This document shows positions 22,009 to 30,970 of a stretch of DNA of 48,161 nt, one piece after another. The notes beneath the pieces are model-generated. The model saw only the letters and a list, made by a program, of their open reading frames with translations, searched no databases and was not told where the DNA came from. The stretch is from Dolichospermum planctonicum. Its GTDB lineage: Bacteria; Cyanobacteriota; Cyanobacteriia; Cyanobacteriales; Nostocaceae. A program made the translations under genes and the position numbers. The stretch spans positions 1 through 48,161 of the forward strand of contig NZ_BJCF01000037.1 of NCBI RefSeq assembly GCF_005402965.1, read 5' to 3'. Position 1 is the stretch's first letter, and each line of letters begins with the position of its first letter.

Positions 22009-22176
22009 GAGGAATTAAAATTAAAAATTAAGTATTTTCTAAATCTAGAAAACATTAGCCTACAATATTATGATTGCAAAAAATTAATTTCTAAATTCTG
22101 CTGTCATTCTAAAGAAATAAGAATTAATAGGGGATATTTGCTAAATTTTTTATAGATTAGACAGCACGAAAAGCTT

Positions 22177-22512
22177 ATGAGTATTAATTTAGTTGCTGAT
22201 GTTAACGACTTAAAGACCAATCTGCAATGGGGACAACCTGCTTTTACAATTATTGATGTGCGCGATCGCTCAAACTATAATCATAGCCGCATCACCGGGG
22301 CAATTTCTATCCCCCTCAATGACTTAGAACATCGCGCCCAAACTTGCTTACATAGAGAACGCCAAATTTACATTTATGGTGAAAATGACAGCCAAGCAGC
22401 ACAAGCCGTCAGAACCTTACAATTCCTTGGTTTTACAACAGTAGCCGAACTTGTAGGTGGTTTACAAGCCTGGAAATCCATTAACGGCGCTACAGAAGGA
22501 ACAGACGGTTAA
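22177..22512 (+). CDS. Rhodanese-like domain protein without active-site Cys
   Basis: 111 residues, a single rhodanese fold: FTIIDVRDRSNYNHSRITGAISIPL, then LEHRAQTCLHRERQIYIYG, then AAQAVRTLQFLGFTTVAELVGGLQAW. At the catalytic loop, where active sulfurtransferases have Cys after the IYxYC strand, it reads IYIYGENDSQAA, so Cys is replaced. It is probably a binding or regulatory domain rather than a sulfurtransferase. It stands alone between mutL and the response regulator. Confidence 0.85.
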   Translation: MSINLVADVNDLKTNLQWGQPAFTIIDVRDRSNYNHSRITGAISIPLNDLEHRAQTCLHRERQIYIYGENDSQAAQAVRTLQFLGFTTVAELVGGLQAWKSINGATEGTDG

Positions 22513-22632
22513 CAACTGTACTCAAATCAACCAAAAAGTTAGGCTAACCGCGTAAATTTAGTCACCACTCCCACCCCTTTCAGATGTGGAAGTGGTTAAA
22601 GTTCACAGATGGTAATCTGATTAAAACTAGTT

Positions 22633-23337
22633 TTACGGTGAAGTGGGGCATTCAAACTTATACCCTACACCACGTATCGTCTGGATTAACGTTGATTGGT
22701 TGGGATCTAACTCAATTTTCTTGCGAATTTGACCAATATGGACATCTACAACCCTTTGATCCCCGACGTATTCATAGTCCCAAACTTGTTGGATGAGTTC
22801 GGCCCTTCGCCAAACCCGGCCTGGATGACTAGCTAAAAAATGTAACAAGTCAAATTCCAGCGCTGTTAAAGGGATGGTCTCATTATTAACCATTACTTCC
22901 CGTCGCACAGAATCAATTATGACCTTTTCAAAGACTAAGCGCTGCTGTTCTGTATTAGCTACAACCCGCTGTCTCCTCAAAATTGCGGCTACTCTCACCT
23001 CTAATTCTCCCAAACCAAATGGCTTGGTCAGGTAATCGTCAGCACCCTTAGAAAAACCGCGAATTTTATCGGCTTCATCTGTCCTGCTAGTCAGCAGTAG
23101 CACAAATACACCACTACGATTTTGCATTTCTTGACAGAGATTAAAGCCAACTACATCTGGTAAATTCACATCCAAAATCACCAAATCGGGGTTAAATTGC
23201 TCAAATACGGCTAGGGCCATTTTACCATCTTCGGCGGACTCTACTTGATAATTTTGTTGCAGCAAAAAACGTTGGATTAAATTCCGAACCGCAGAATCGT
23301 CGTCAACTACAAGAACCTTGGCAGCAGCCATGACCAT
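22633..23337 (-). CDS. OmpR/PhoB-family response regulator
   Basis: 234 residues. The receiver domain spans 7-120: acidic pocket DDD (12-14), phospho-acceptor Asp56 in LVILDVNLPD, the switch Thr in LLLTSR and Lys in TKPFG. The winged-helix DNA-binding domain follows (LTALEFDLLHFLASHPGRVWRRAELIQQVW, then RVVDVHIGQIRKKIE, then IRGVGYKF). It is a transcription factor of a two-component system with no kinase gene beside it. It differs from the RpaA and RpaB sequences I recall, so no symbol is given. MAAAKVLV two codons inside is an alternative start. Confidence 0.9.
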   Translation of the reverse strand: MVMAAAKVLVVDDDSAVRNLIQRFLLQQNYQVESAEDGKMALAVFEQFNPDLVILDVNLPDVVGFNLCQEMQNRSGVFVLLLTSRTDEADKIRGFSKGADDYLTKPFGLGELEVRVAAILRRQRVVANTEQQRLVFEKVIIDSVRREVMVNNETIPLTALEFDLLHFLASHPGRVWRRAELIQQVWDYEYVGDQRVVDVHIGQIRKKIELDPNQSTLIQTIRGVGYKFECPTSP

Positions 23338-23762
23338 TATTTTTCACAAAAGTTCATAACATTAACAAACATGATTGCCTAAGAACCCAGGTTCTACTTT
23401 GGCAGTAATTCAATATCTACAGGGGACACAGATGATGATCCAGATTATTTGATTGACGCTCCCCACCCTATAGAGGAATGGGGCATTGCGGCAATTCTTG
23501 ATAAATTAAATAAATTTTTAGATCATTTTTGGATCAATTAAACAAACTCATGCTAGTATTGTCCTCAAGGGATAAAATAATTCGTCTAATTAGTTCAAGA
23601 TACAGCATATTGCAAGTCAATGAGGTAAAAGTTGGAATCACGAAGCCTTGCAGCTAAAGGGTTTTACCCCTCAAAGCTGCTGTATATGATCCAAATCTTG
23701 ACAATTAAACGTTAAATATGGAATCCTTTGTATAATAAAAATATACACAAGTGTTGGAGATC

Positions 23763-23894
23763 ATGCACTCCCTAAAATTAGAACTAAAACTTAAACAAAA
23801 GGTTCTGAGTTATATGGTTGTGCTGGTTTTTATGATTTGGTGTAGAATTATTGCATACCCATTGCCAGATCGAAATTTACTCCTGTGGCTTTAA
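23763..23894 (+). other. Possible 43-residue small protein with one hydrophobic segment
   Basis: Starts MHSLKLELKLKQKVLS and then YMVVLVFMIWCRIIAYPL, a possible membrane helix. TATAAT lies at 23731-23736 and GGAG only 3 bases before the ATG, which is too close for a good ribosome binding site. The stop codon falls inside the palindrome at 23883. I do not recognise it; it may be noise. Confidence 0.2.
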
Positions 23895-23924
23895 ACCCGT
23901 CCGCGGGCTGGTTTAAAGCCACAG
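23883..23924. repeat. Perfect 15-bp inverted repeat (CTGTGGCTTTAAACC / GGTTTAAAGCCACAG)
   Basis: The arms are exact with a 12-base GC-rich centre (CGTCCGCGGGCT), giving an overall hairpin of 42 bases. It resembles dispersed cyanobacterial palindromes; only one copy seen here. Confidence 0.85.
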
Positions 23925-24074
23925 AAGCAAGCAGTAAAATCTCCTATTTATTTTAGGTTGAGTATTCTGTGTAAATTTCGTTTTTTGGATTTGTTTTGAT
24001 CAATATAAAACCTAAAGTTGTTTTCTTGCAAAATAAAGAGTGCCGCTGAATTAAGGCTGAAGTAATAAACTCCC

Positions 24075-24704
24075 ATGAGTGATCAAAGTCCCTACGAAAA
24101 AATTGGGGTATCAGAAGACGCAAGCTTCGATGAAATTCAGGAAGCTCGAAATCGCCTATTAGAAAAATATGGTGGTGAGAGTAATAGCCGAGAAGTCATT
24201 GAAGCAGCTTATGATGCGATTTTAATGGAGCGCCTGCGGATGCGCCAAGAAGGGAAAATCAAAGTACCTGAGCGAATCCGATTTCCAGAGATGCGAGTTC
24301 GTTCTATTCCCCAAGCAGGTTTAACCCCGAACCAACAAGCTCCTGAATGGCTACAAAGAAGTTTGGATAGGCCAACATTGACCGATGTGCTATTACCAGG
24401 GGTCTGTTATCTGGGTTTGGGTGCGATTAGTCTGTTTTATCCCGGTGATACTGAGCAGGTTTTGCAACTGGCATTGGTAGTTGGGGTGGGTGTTGGTGTT
24501 TACTTCCTCAATCGCAAGGAAGGCAAATTTGGTCGAGCAGTTTTATTCACGCTGGTTAGTTTAATTATCGGCTTAATTGCGGGCGGTTTAATTGCTGGCT
24601 GGATATTACCACTACTATTACCATTGATAAATTTGACAGCGAATCAATTTTCAACGCTTTTGACTTTCATATTAATCTGGTTAGTAAGTAGCTTTTTACG
24701 TTAG
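24075..24704 (+). CDS. CPP1-like (DUF3353) J-like membrane protein
   Basis: 209 residues. The N-terminal 60 residues form a degenerate J-like domain (SPYEKIGVSEDASFDEIQEA, then REVIEAAYDAILMERLRMRQ) without the HPD tripeptide. It is followed by three or four hydrophobic segments between about 100 and 209 (LLPGVCYLGLGAISLFY, LALVVGVGVGVYFL, LFTLVSLIIGLIAGGLIAGW, FSTLLTFILIWLVSSF). This is the layout of the CPP1/CDF1 family, which in plastids stabilises protochlorophyllide oxidoreductase. The same role here is inferred from the family. A strong terminator follows at 24706. Confidence 0.85.
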   Translation: MSDQSPYEKIGVSEDASFDEIQEARNRLLEKYGGESNSREVIEAAYDAILMERLRMRQEGKIKVPERIRFPEMRVRSIPQAGLTPNQQAPEWLQRSLDRPTLTDVLLPGVCYLGLGAISLFYPGDTEQVLQLALVVGVGVGVYFLNRKEGKFGRAVLFTLVSLIIGLIAGGLIAGWILPLLLPLINLTANQFSTLLTFILIWLVSSFLR

Positions 24705-24705
24705 T

Positions 24706-24745
24706 TAATGGGTAATTGGTTAATGGCCGATTACCCATTATTTTT
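24706..24745 (+). terminator. Rho-independent terminator after the CPP1-like gene
   Basis: Perfect 10-base arms TAATGGGTAA and TTACCCATTA (24706-24715, 24731-24740) followed at once by TTTTT. It begins 2 bases after the stop codon and lies between convergent genes. Confidence 0.85.
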
Positions 24746-24752
24746 ATCGCTA

Positions 24753-25430
24753 CTACTTAAAGAGATAATCCACCACAGTTTTTAAGTCTGGAAGAATCAT
24801 ATCAGGTTGATATGATGCTAGTTGGGTGCGATCGCGGATACCAGACTCAACAGCAATAATTTTAATATCATGTTTTTTGGCGGCCGCGATATCGGCTTCT
24901 GTGTCCCCTACCATCCAAGTATCAGCCGCAGGGGGGAGTTCGGCTAATGCTTTAGCCATTAATAAAGGTTTATCTTCGACATCACGGGTTTTTACATAGT
25001 CATTACTGAGACAATAACGGCGGTTTTCCGGGAAAAACTCACCTAAATTGTGCTGACCAAAAGCATAGTCTAATTCTCGTACCCTCCGCATAGTCATTAC
25101 AGCTAAATCAACACCAGCAGCCTGAACTTTACTAAGTGCTTGTAATGCAGTGGGGATCAAGGTATCATATTGGAAGTAGGGTAGAGTATGGACTGTTTGT
25201 TTGCGGATTTGGGTGAATTTTTGCCCTTGTTGGGCATCTAAACCCGATTTTAACGCAATTTGAAGTTCAGGAGTATGCGATCGCTTCAGTTGCCAAAATT
25301 CGGCTTTAGAAAGTTCTGTAATTGTTTGTCCCGGATATCGGGTTTTCTCTAGACACAACTGATAAACACGGTAATATCGTTCTGAAACATCCATAATTGG
25401 ACCGTCAAAGTCAGTAATTAATCTCAGCAT
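24753..25430 (-). CDS. HAD-superfamily hydrolase (phosphatase-like)
   Basis: 225 residues. Motif I is LITDFDGPIMDVS (Asp8/Asp10 as nucleophile and acid), motif II is near VMTMRRVRELD, and motif IV is WMVGDTEADIAAAKKHDIKIIAV. The fold fits phosphoglycolate-phosphatase-like HAD proteins. The substrate is unknown. It follows sbcC on the same strand, separated by a 33-base palindrome that probably ends the sbcC transcript. Confidence 0.85.
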   Translation of the reverse strand: MLRLITDFDGPIMDVSERYYRVYQLCLEKTRYPGQTITELSKAEFWQLKRSHTPELQIALKSGLDAQQGQKFTQIRKQTVHTLPYFQYDTLIPTALQALSKVQAAGVDLAVMTMRRVRELDYAFGQHNLGEFFPENRRYCLSNDYVKTRDVEDKPLLMAKALAELPPAADTWMVGDTEADIAAAKKHDIKIIAVESGIRDRTQLASYQPDMILPDLKTVVDYLFK

Positions 25431-25448
25431 GAGTAGATAATTGAATAT

Positions 25449-25481
25449 AGATCCCCGACTTATTGGAGAAGTCGGGGATCT
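25449..25481. terminator. Perfect palindrome after sbcC (CCCCGACTT family, copy 2)
   Basis: 13-base arms AGATCCCCGACTT and AAGTCGGGGATCT, 7-base loop, 4 bases after the sbcC stop (minus strand). It is likely a terminator and also a member of the dispersed family seen at 15819-15843. Confidence 0.7.
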
Positions 25482-25485
25482 GAGT

Positions 25486-28400
25486 TTACATTAATAATTG
25501 TAACTGTGAACCTTGCTGATTTTTACTCACTTCAATTCTGGCTTGAAACGCTTCTTTTAAGTGGGGCATATGAGTTACAGTTAAGATACAGGCAAAATCA
25601 GATGATATGGCATTAATAGCAGCAATTAGACGATCGCATCCTTCCCCATCTTGAGTACCAAAACCTTCATCTACTACTAATAATTGTAATGATGCCCCTG
25701 CTCTTTGTGCCAATAATTTGGCTAAAGCTAAACGAATAGCAAAATTAATTCTAAAAGCTTCTCCTCCCGAATAAGTTTCATAAGACCTTGTTCCCCTAGC
25801 GTCAGCAATTAAAATATCTAATGTATCTATTAATTTAGCATTTTTCTTACTGGATTTGCCACTACGTCCGGCTTTTTGGGTGATAAATTGGACGTGAAAT
25901 TGATTCGCACTCAATCGAGAAAGTAATTGATTGGCCTCTGCTTCCAATTGGGGTAAAACATTTTCAATCATTAAAGCTTGAATCCCATTTTTGCCAAAAG
26001 CTTGAGCTAATTCTTGATAAACACGCTGTTGCTGTTTACAAATTTGCAATTGTTCTCTTTCTTGTTCATATTGATTTTGTAAAGTTTCTAATTGCAGCGA
26101 CATTTGTTTTAATTGTCCCAAATGAGAGATTTTATGATCTAGTTCTCGTCTGCGATTTGCTATTTGCTGTTCTAAATTATTAATTTGGGCTGTAGGGTTA
26201 GCACTGTCAGTTAATTGTTTGACAATATCATCAATTTGTTGAGTTAATATTTCTCTTTCTTTACCAACTCTTGCTAATGAATCTCCTAAATCTTGCCATT
26301 TATTTCTTAGTTGGGGATATTGCTCCTGTGCCGATAATAATTGTTGATGACGTAACTGCCAACTTTGCCCTTGACGCACACCTTGACGCAGATAATTATG
26401 CTGTTCTGAACTATAGCCAATTTCCGCAATTTGCTGTTCTAGACTAGCGATTTCTCTCGCACAATCAGAATCAGTTTGTTCCTGTTGAATTTGCAATTTT
26501 AATTGAGTAATATTTGCTGTCAATTCTGGTTTTCTAGCTGCTAGTTTTTTCTGCCTTTTTATTGCTTCTTTAATTTCTCCTTGTTTAATTTCTGCCCAGC
26601 GCAATCTTTCTACCTCATTCCGAGCGAGGGCGTGATCTTGTTCACTATAATTAAGTTGTTGAATATATTGATCTAATTCTTGAATTTCTGCTTGTTTTTC
26701 CGGTGCATAATCACCAGTTTGTAAGCAAATTTCTAACTGTTCTTTTTCGGAAATAACTTGTATTAATTGTTGTTGGACATCCATTATAGCTTGTAACTGT
26801 GCTGCTAATTGTCCCCGTTGTTCCCGCAATAAATCATAACCAGATAACTTTTGGTCTATTTCCCGATATTCTTGTCTGAGTACCTGAATTTCCCGATCTG
26901 AAACCGCAATTTGTTCCCGTACTACCCAAAATTGTCCTTGGGTATCTTCATATTCTGATTGAGTTTTTTCAACAACTCGACTCCAATGATGTTCATTTAA
27001 AGGACGTTCACATAAAGGACAAGTAGCATCGGGATTTTGTAACATTTGCAGTTTTTGTTCTAGTTCTGCTAATAACTTTTCATAATCTCTTTGGTGAGCT
27101 TGTAAACGTTCAAAAAAATGTCGTCTTTCCTGTCCTTTTTCCTTGACTCTTTGCAGATAAACTCGCTTTTTATCTAGTTCTTCAATTTTCGTTTCTACCT
27201 CTGTTATTGCTTTTTCTATTTGGGGTTGACGATGATATTGATTTTCTAATTTCTTTTCCGCAGCTTGCATTTGCTCCAACCGTGCTACTAAAGTAGCATG
27301 ATCCCGATCTAATTGAGTTTGCAAACTTGCCCTTTGTTGTAATAATGGTGTTACTTGCATTTGCAATTGATCTAAATTAGCTAAATGCTGACGGGCGTTA
27401 TTTAATTGTAATAAAGCTGTTTCTATATCTCCAGATTTACTCAGAGTTTGGACAATTTCTAGTTCTTGCTGTTCCAAAGCTGCTAATTCTGCTTCAGCTT
27501 TTTGCAATTGGCGTTCTAAATCTTGAATTTGTTTATATAGCTGTTGTTGTTTTTGTTGTTTTGAATTGGTAGCGCGGGTATGTTGTTCAAATTTGGCCGC
27601 AAAAATTTCTTCTTGGGATCGCAAATTTTGATATTGAGTATAACCGGCTTGAATATCATTTTGTTGACTTAAAATCTTTTCTAATTCTGTTAATTGGGAT
27701 TTAACAGATAATTGTTCTTGTTTTAAGCGATCGCTATCTTGGCTAAAATTATCATATCGTTGGCGCACAAAATTTAATTGTTGTTCCCAATTTTGTCTTT
27801 GATGTTGAATAACCTGTAAACTTTGTAATTGGTTATTCTCAAAAGTTTGTACCTGTTGTAAATCCTGTAGTTGCGCTTCTAACTCAGCCCGTTGGTTTTC
27901 CGTTGTTTCTCGTTCTTGGAGTTGAATTTTGATGTTTTCCAAAGAACGTTCTAATTCCTCCCCTCGTCCCTTGAAAAGTTTAGAATTGTCCTTGGCTCGT
28001 TCTTCTAACTCATCATACTGATTTAATTTTAATAATTCCGCTAAAATTTCCTTACGTTCGGTGGGACGTTTGAGCATAAACTCGTCGGCTTTCCCTTGAC
28101 GCAAATAAGCAGAATTAATAAAAGTCTCATAATCTAACTTAATATGTTCGAGAATTACATCCTGAGTGGCTTTTAAACCCTTACCCGTCAAAGGACGAAA
28201 CCCCGCAGGAGTTTCAATTTGAAATTCTAAAATGCTAGTTCCACCCCTGACCCGGTTGCGAATTACCCGATAAGTTTGCTGACCACTTTGGAAAGTGAAA
28301 TCAATTCGGACTTCTTTTGCACCAGCATGAATTACATCATCTTCAACATTAGCACGGCTTTCACCCCAAATTGCCCAAGTGATAGCTTCTAAAAGAGAAG

Positions 28401-28512
28401 ATTTTCCCGCACCATTAGAACCACAAATACACGCCGTATGCAAACCGCTAAAATCTAAAGCTGCATCACGGTAACTGAGAAAGTTTTTAATGATAAGTTG
28501 AACTGGAATCAT
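25486..28512 (-). CDS. sbcC: Exonuclease SbcC (SbcCD ATPase subunit)
   Basis: 1008 residues, the usual SbcC size. Walker A CGSNGAGKSSLLEAITWAIWG is near residues 31-50. Two long coiled-coil halves flank the zinc hook CPLCERPL near residue 497. The C-terminal half has the signature YSGGEAFRINFAIRLALAKL and Walker B LLVVDEGFGTQDGEG. With the SbcD nuclease it opens hairpins and processes DNA ends; no sbcD gene lies next to it in this window. It is divergent from the decayed hsdR. Confidence 0.96.
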   Translation of the reverse strand: MIPVQLIIKNFLSYRDAALDFSGLHTACICGSNGAGKSSLLEAITWAIWGESRANVEDDVIHAGAKEVRIDFTFQSGQQTYRVIRNRVRGGTSILEFQIETPAGFRPLTGKGLKATQDVILEHIKLDYETFINSAYLRQGKADEFMLKRPTERKEILAELLKLNQYDELEERAKDNSKLFKGRGEELERSLENIKIQLQERETTENQRAELEAQLQDLQQVQTFENNQLQSLQVIQHQRQNWEQQLNFVRQRYDNFSQDSDRLKQEQLSVKSQLTELEKILSQQNDIQAGYTQYQNLRSQEEIFAAKFEQHTRATNSKQQKQQQLYKQIQDLERQLQKAEAELAALEQQELEIVQTLSKSGDIETALLQLNNARQHLANLDQLQMQVTPLLQQRASLQTQLDRDHATLVARLEQMQAAEKKLENQYHRQPQIEKAITEVETKIEELDKKRVYLQRVKEKGQERRHFFERLQAHQRDYEKLLAELEQKLQMLQNPDATCPLCERPLNEHHWSRVVEKTQSEYEDTQGQFWVVREQIAVSDREIQVLRQEYREIDQKLSGYDLLREQRGQLAAQLQAIMDVQQQLIQVISEKEQLEICLQTGDYAPEKQAEIQELDQYIQQLNYSEQDHALARNEVERLRWAEIKQGEIKEAIKRQKKLAARKPELTANITQLKLQIQQEQTDSDCAREIASLEQQIAEIGYSSEQHNYLRQGVRQGQSWQLRHQQLLSAQEQYPQLRNKWQDLGDSLARVGKEREILTQQIDDIVKQLTDSANPTAQINNLEQQIANRRRELDHKISHLGQLKQMSLQLETLQNQYEQEREQLQICKQQQRVYQELAQAFGKNGIQALMIENVLPQLEAEANQLLSRLSANQFHVQFITQKAGRSGKSSKKNAKLIDTLDILIADARGTRSYETYSGGEAFRINFAIRLALAKLLAQRAGASLQLLVVDEGFGTQDGEGCDRLIAAINAISSDFACILTVTHMPHLKEAFQARIEVSKNQQGSQLQLLM

Positions 28513-28740
28513 TCAAGCTATTGTGCCACATTGACAATTTTGATCGTTAACAGTACAGATGCACTTTTTGTTAGTTTAGCTATCTAGTAGGCATATTTCT
28601 AGTTTTAAAGACATCAATTTTACAAAAATTTACAATCTCAAGACAATTTTTTTTAAATGTCAGGGGAAGTGATTGTCAAAATTGCGGTTACTGATACAAT
28701 AGGTAATATATGTGCTGAAGACATCACAATAATCAATTTT

Positions 28741-30101
28741 ATGGACTTTGACAAGAAAGCCCTCAGTGAGCGCGACATCTGTACTAAATACATTACTCCT
28801 GCCATAGTACAAACCGCAGGGTGGGATTTACACACCCAAATCCGTGAAGAAGTCACTTTTACCGCAGGACAGATTTATGTAAGGGGGAAAATGGTCCATA
28901 GGGGTGAAAGTAAACGCGCTGATTATATTCTTTATTACAAACCTAATATCCAAATTGCTGTCATTGAAGCGAAAGATAATAACCACAGTGTGGGAAGTGG
29001 AATGCAGCAAGCGCTTAATTATGCAGAAATGTTAGATATACCTTTCGTTTACAGTTCCAATGGTGACGCATTTTTAGAACATGATAGAACTGTAACATCA
29101 GGAATCATAGAAAGAGAAATTCCTTTAGATAAATTTCCCACCCCTCAAGAATTATGGCAACGTTACTGTCAATGGCGAAATATTGATGATCAATTACAGC
29201 CTATTGTTAACCAAAGTTATTATGATGATGGTAGTGGTAAATCACCCCGTTATTATCAACTGCTATTAATAAAACTGTAGAAGCGATCGCTCAAGGTGAA
29301 AACAGGATATTATTAGTTATGGCTACAGGTACGGAGAAAACCTTCACAGCTTTTCAAATTATTTGGCGGTTATGGAGATCTAAAACTAAAAACAAAATCT
29401 TATTTTTAGCAGATAGAAATATTCTCATAGACCAAACTAAAACCAATGATTTTAAACCCTTTGGTTCTCCCATGACGAAAATCATTAAACGTCAGGTAGA
29501 TACAGCCTATGAAATTTATTTAGCCCTTTATCAAGGTGTATCAAGAACAGAGGAATCTAAAAATATCTATAAACAATTCTCTAGGGGATTCTTTGATTTA
29601 ATTATCATTGATGAATGTCATCGTGGTAGCGCGGCTGATGATTCTGCATGGCGGGAAATTTTAGAATATTTTTCTGCTGCTACGCAAATCGGTTTAACAG
29701 CTACACCCAAGGAAACTAAAGAGGTTTCCAATATAGATTATTTTGGCCAACCCATTTATACTTATTCTCTGAAACAGGGCATAGAAGATGGATTTTTAGC
29801 CCCTTATAAAGTTGTCAGAATTGACATTGATAAAGACTTAGAAGGCTGGCAACCAGCACCAGGAGAATTAGATAAATATCAGCGATTAATTGCAGATAAA
29901 CTTTACAGCCAAAAAGACATTAACCGCACATTAATATTAGAAAATCGAGATATTTTAGTGGCGAAAAAAATTACCGAATTTCTCAAAGCTACCAACCGAT
30001 TTGATAAAACCATTGTTTTCTGTGAAGATATAGACCACGCGGAAAGAATGCGTCAGGCTTTAATTAATGAAAATGGTGATTTGGTTGCCAAAATAGGATA
30101 A
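28741..30101 (+). pseudogene. hsdR: Type I restriction subunit HsdR, frameshifted and truncated
   Basis: The first part, from ATG 28741 (MDFDKKALSERDICTKYITP), carries the N-terminal nuclease domain (IAVIEAKDNNHSVGSGMQQA). At about 29260 the frame breaks: after SPRYYQ, the family sequence [19 protein letters not shown] continues in the next frame, which fits loss of one base. The helicase part then has Walker A reading [11 protein letters not shown] (GTGKT expected, Gly to Glu), DECHRG (DEAH-like box) and GLTATP. It stops at 30101 (VAKIG) where the family continues for several hundred residues. Three independent lesions make this a dead gene. It belonged to an EcoEI-like type I restriction enzyme. 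Confidence 0.9.
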
Positions 30102-30171
30102 AATTTTTAATCATCTTTAGATGACGACTTAGTATAATATTAGTCACAGTACCAAACATAGTTTATTAAAT

Positions 30172-30261
30172 ATGTCAATCAGTACCACAATTAAAACTAT
30201 TCAGGATATCATGCGTAAAGATGCGGGTGTAGATGGTGATGCCCAGCGTATTAGTCAATTG
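30172..30261 (+). pseudogene. hsdM: HsdM N-terminal remnant
   Basis: The first 30 codons (MSISTTIKTIQDIMRKDAGV, then DGDAQRISQL) match the N-terminus of type I methylase subunits, where VWMLFLKI would follow. The sequence then switches directly into an HsdS-like frame, so an internal deletion removed nearly all of hsdM and the start of hsdS. Confidence 0.8.
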
Positions 30262-30263
30262 AG

Positions 30264-30647
30264 CTTCAAAAAGCTAAATTTATTTGTCCTGAAAGCGTTG
30301 AAAAATATTCTGATGAAAGATTTTTAGAAACAGGAGATTTACTTTTAAACTCAACAGGAACAGGAACTTTAGGGCGTGTTTGTATTTATATTCATGAAGA
30401 AAATATTTACAAAAAAGTAGTTGCAGATTCTCATGTAACTGTTATTCGTCCTATTTTGATTGAATCTAAGTTTATATATTTTTAGATAGCTAGTGATTTT
30501 GTACAAAGCGAAATAGAAGCAAAATCTTCTGGTTCAACAAAACAAATAGAATTAGCTACATCAACAGTAAAAAATTATCTTTTCCCTCTCCCACCCCTCA
30601 ATGAACAAAAACGCATCGTTACCAAAGTAGCGGAATGTGTGTTATAA
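30264..30647 (+). pseudogene. hsdS: HsdS specificity subunit remnant with internal stop
   Basis: In the +1-shifted frame the sequence reads LQKAKFICPESVEKYSDERF, then LETGDLLLNSTGTGTLGRVC, typical of an HsdS target-recognition domain. A TAG at 30483 interrupts it. Beyond the stop comes the conserved central-helix approach QIELATSTVKNYLFPLPPL, then NEQKRIVTKV, before TAA at 30645. It is the leftover of the last gene of the type I operon. Confidence 0.8.
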
Positions 30648-30970
30648 GTTTAAATTATCATTTAAATGATTTTTTCTAAGTTTTTTTGAAAAAAAATTTT
30701 TATTTTTGGGGTTGGTTGGGATTTCGTTGTGCTATGATAGTCATATTAATATAATCGAGTGTAAGCAAAATTTTATTTAAACCATAGCCTCCCATTATAA
30801 AAATACCACATTCGCCGGCAAAAGTCAACCTCATTACCCTTTAAAAAAATTTTCGCACTTAAATTAAATTATACATTTATTGCGTAAATTAATTCAGTGC
30901 GGATTTAGCTACCCTATTTTTCTGATCATTATTACCCAAGACTTAGGCCAGAATAGGGCTTCAGAAATGT
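30648..30970. other. 323-bp AT-rich intergenic region
   Basis: Between the hsdS remnant and the convergent pyrF-pyrE gene. ATCATTTAAATGAT followed by a T run is at 30657-30676, and A/T tracts are at 30679-30708. No gene or known element seen; probably further debris of the restriction locus. Confidence 0.5.

Larger units (their letters stand above)
23338..24074. other. 737-bp intergenic region with stem-loops and one weak small ORF
   Basis: It holds a CCCCACCCTATAG...AATGGGG imperfect hairpin near 23460-23483 and a GCAGCTAAAGGG...CCCTCAAAGCTGC hairpin near 23650-23681. A 15-base-arm palindrome is at 23883-23924, and a possible 43-codon frame at 23763-23894. The upstream parts are AT-rich. 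Such nested palindromes suggest remains of small non-autonomous elements. Confidence 0.55.

Noticed and set aside
22633-23337. RpaA or RpaB
   Set aside because: Receiver sequence differs clearly from both as I remember them; called only as an OmpR-type regulator.
23697-23736. Sigma70-type promoter TTGACA ... TATAAT
   Set aside because: The spacing of about 28 bases between the two hexamers is far too long for a standard promoter.
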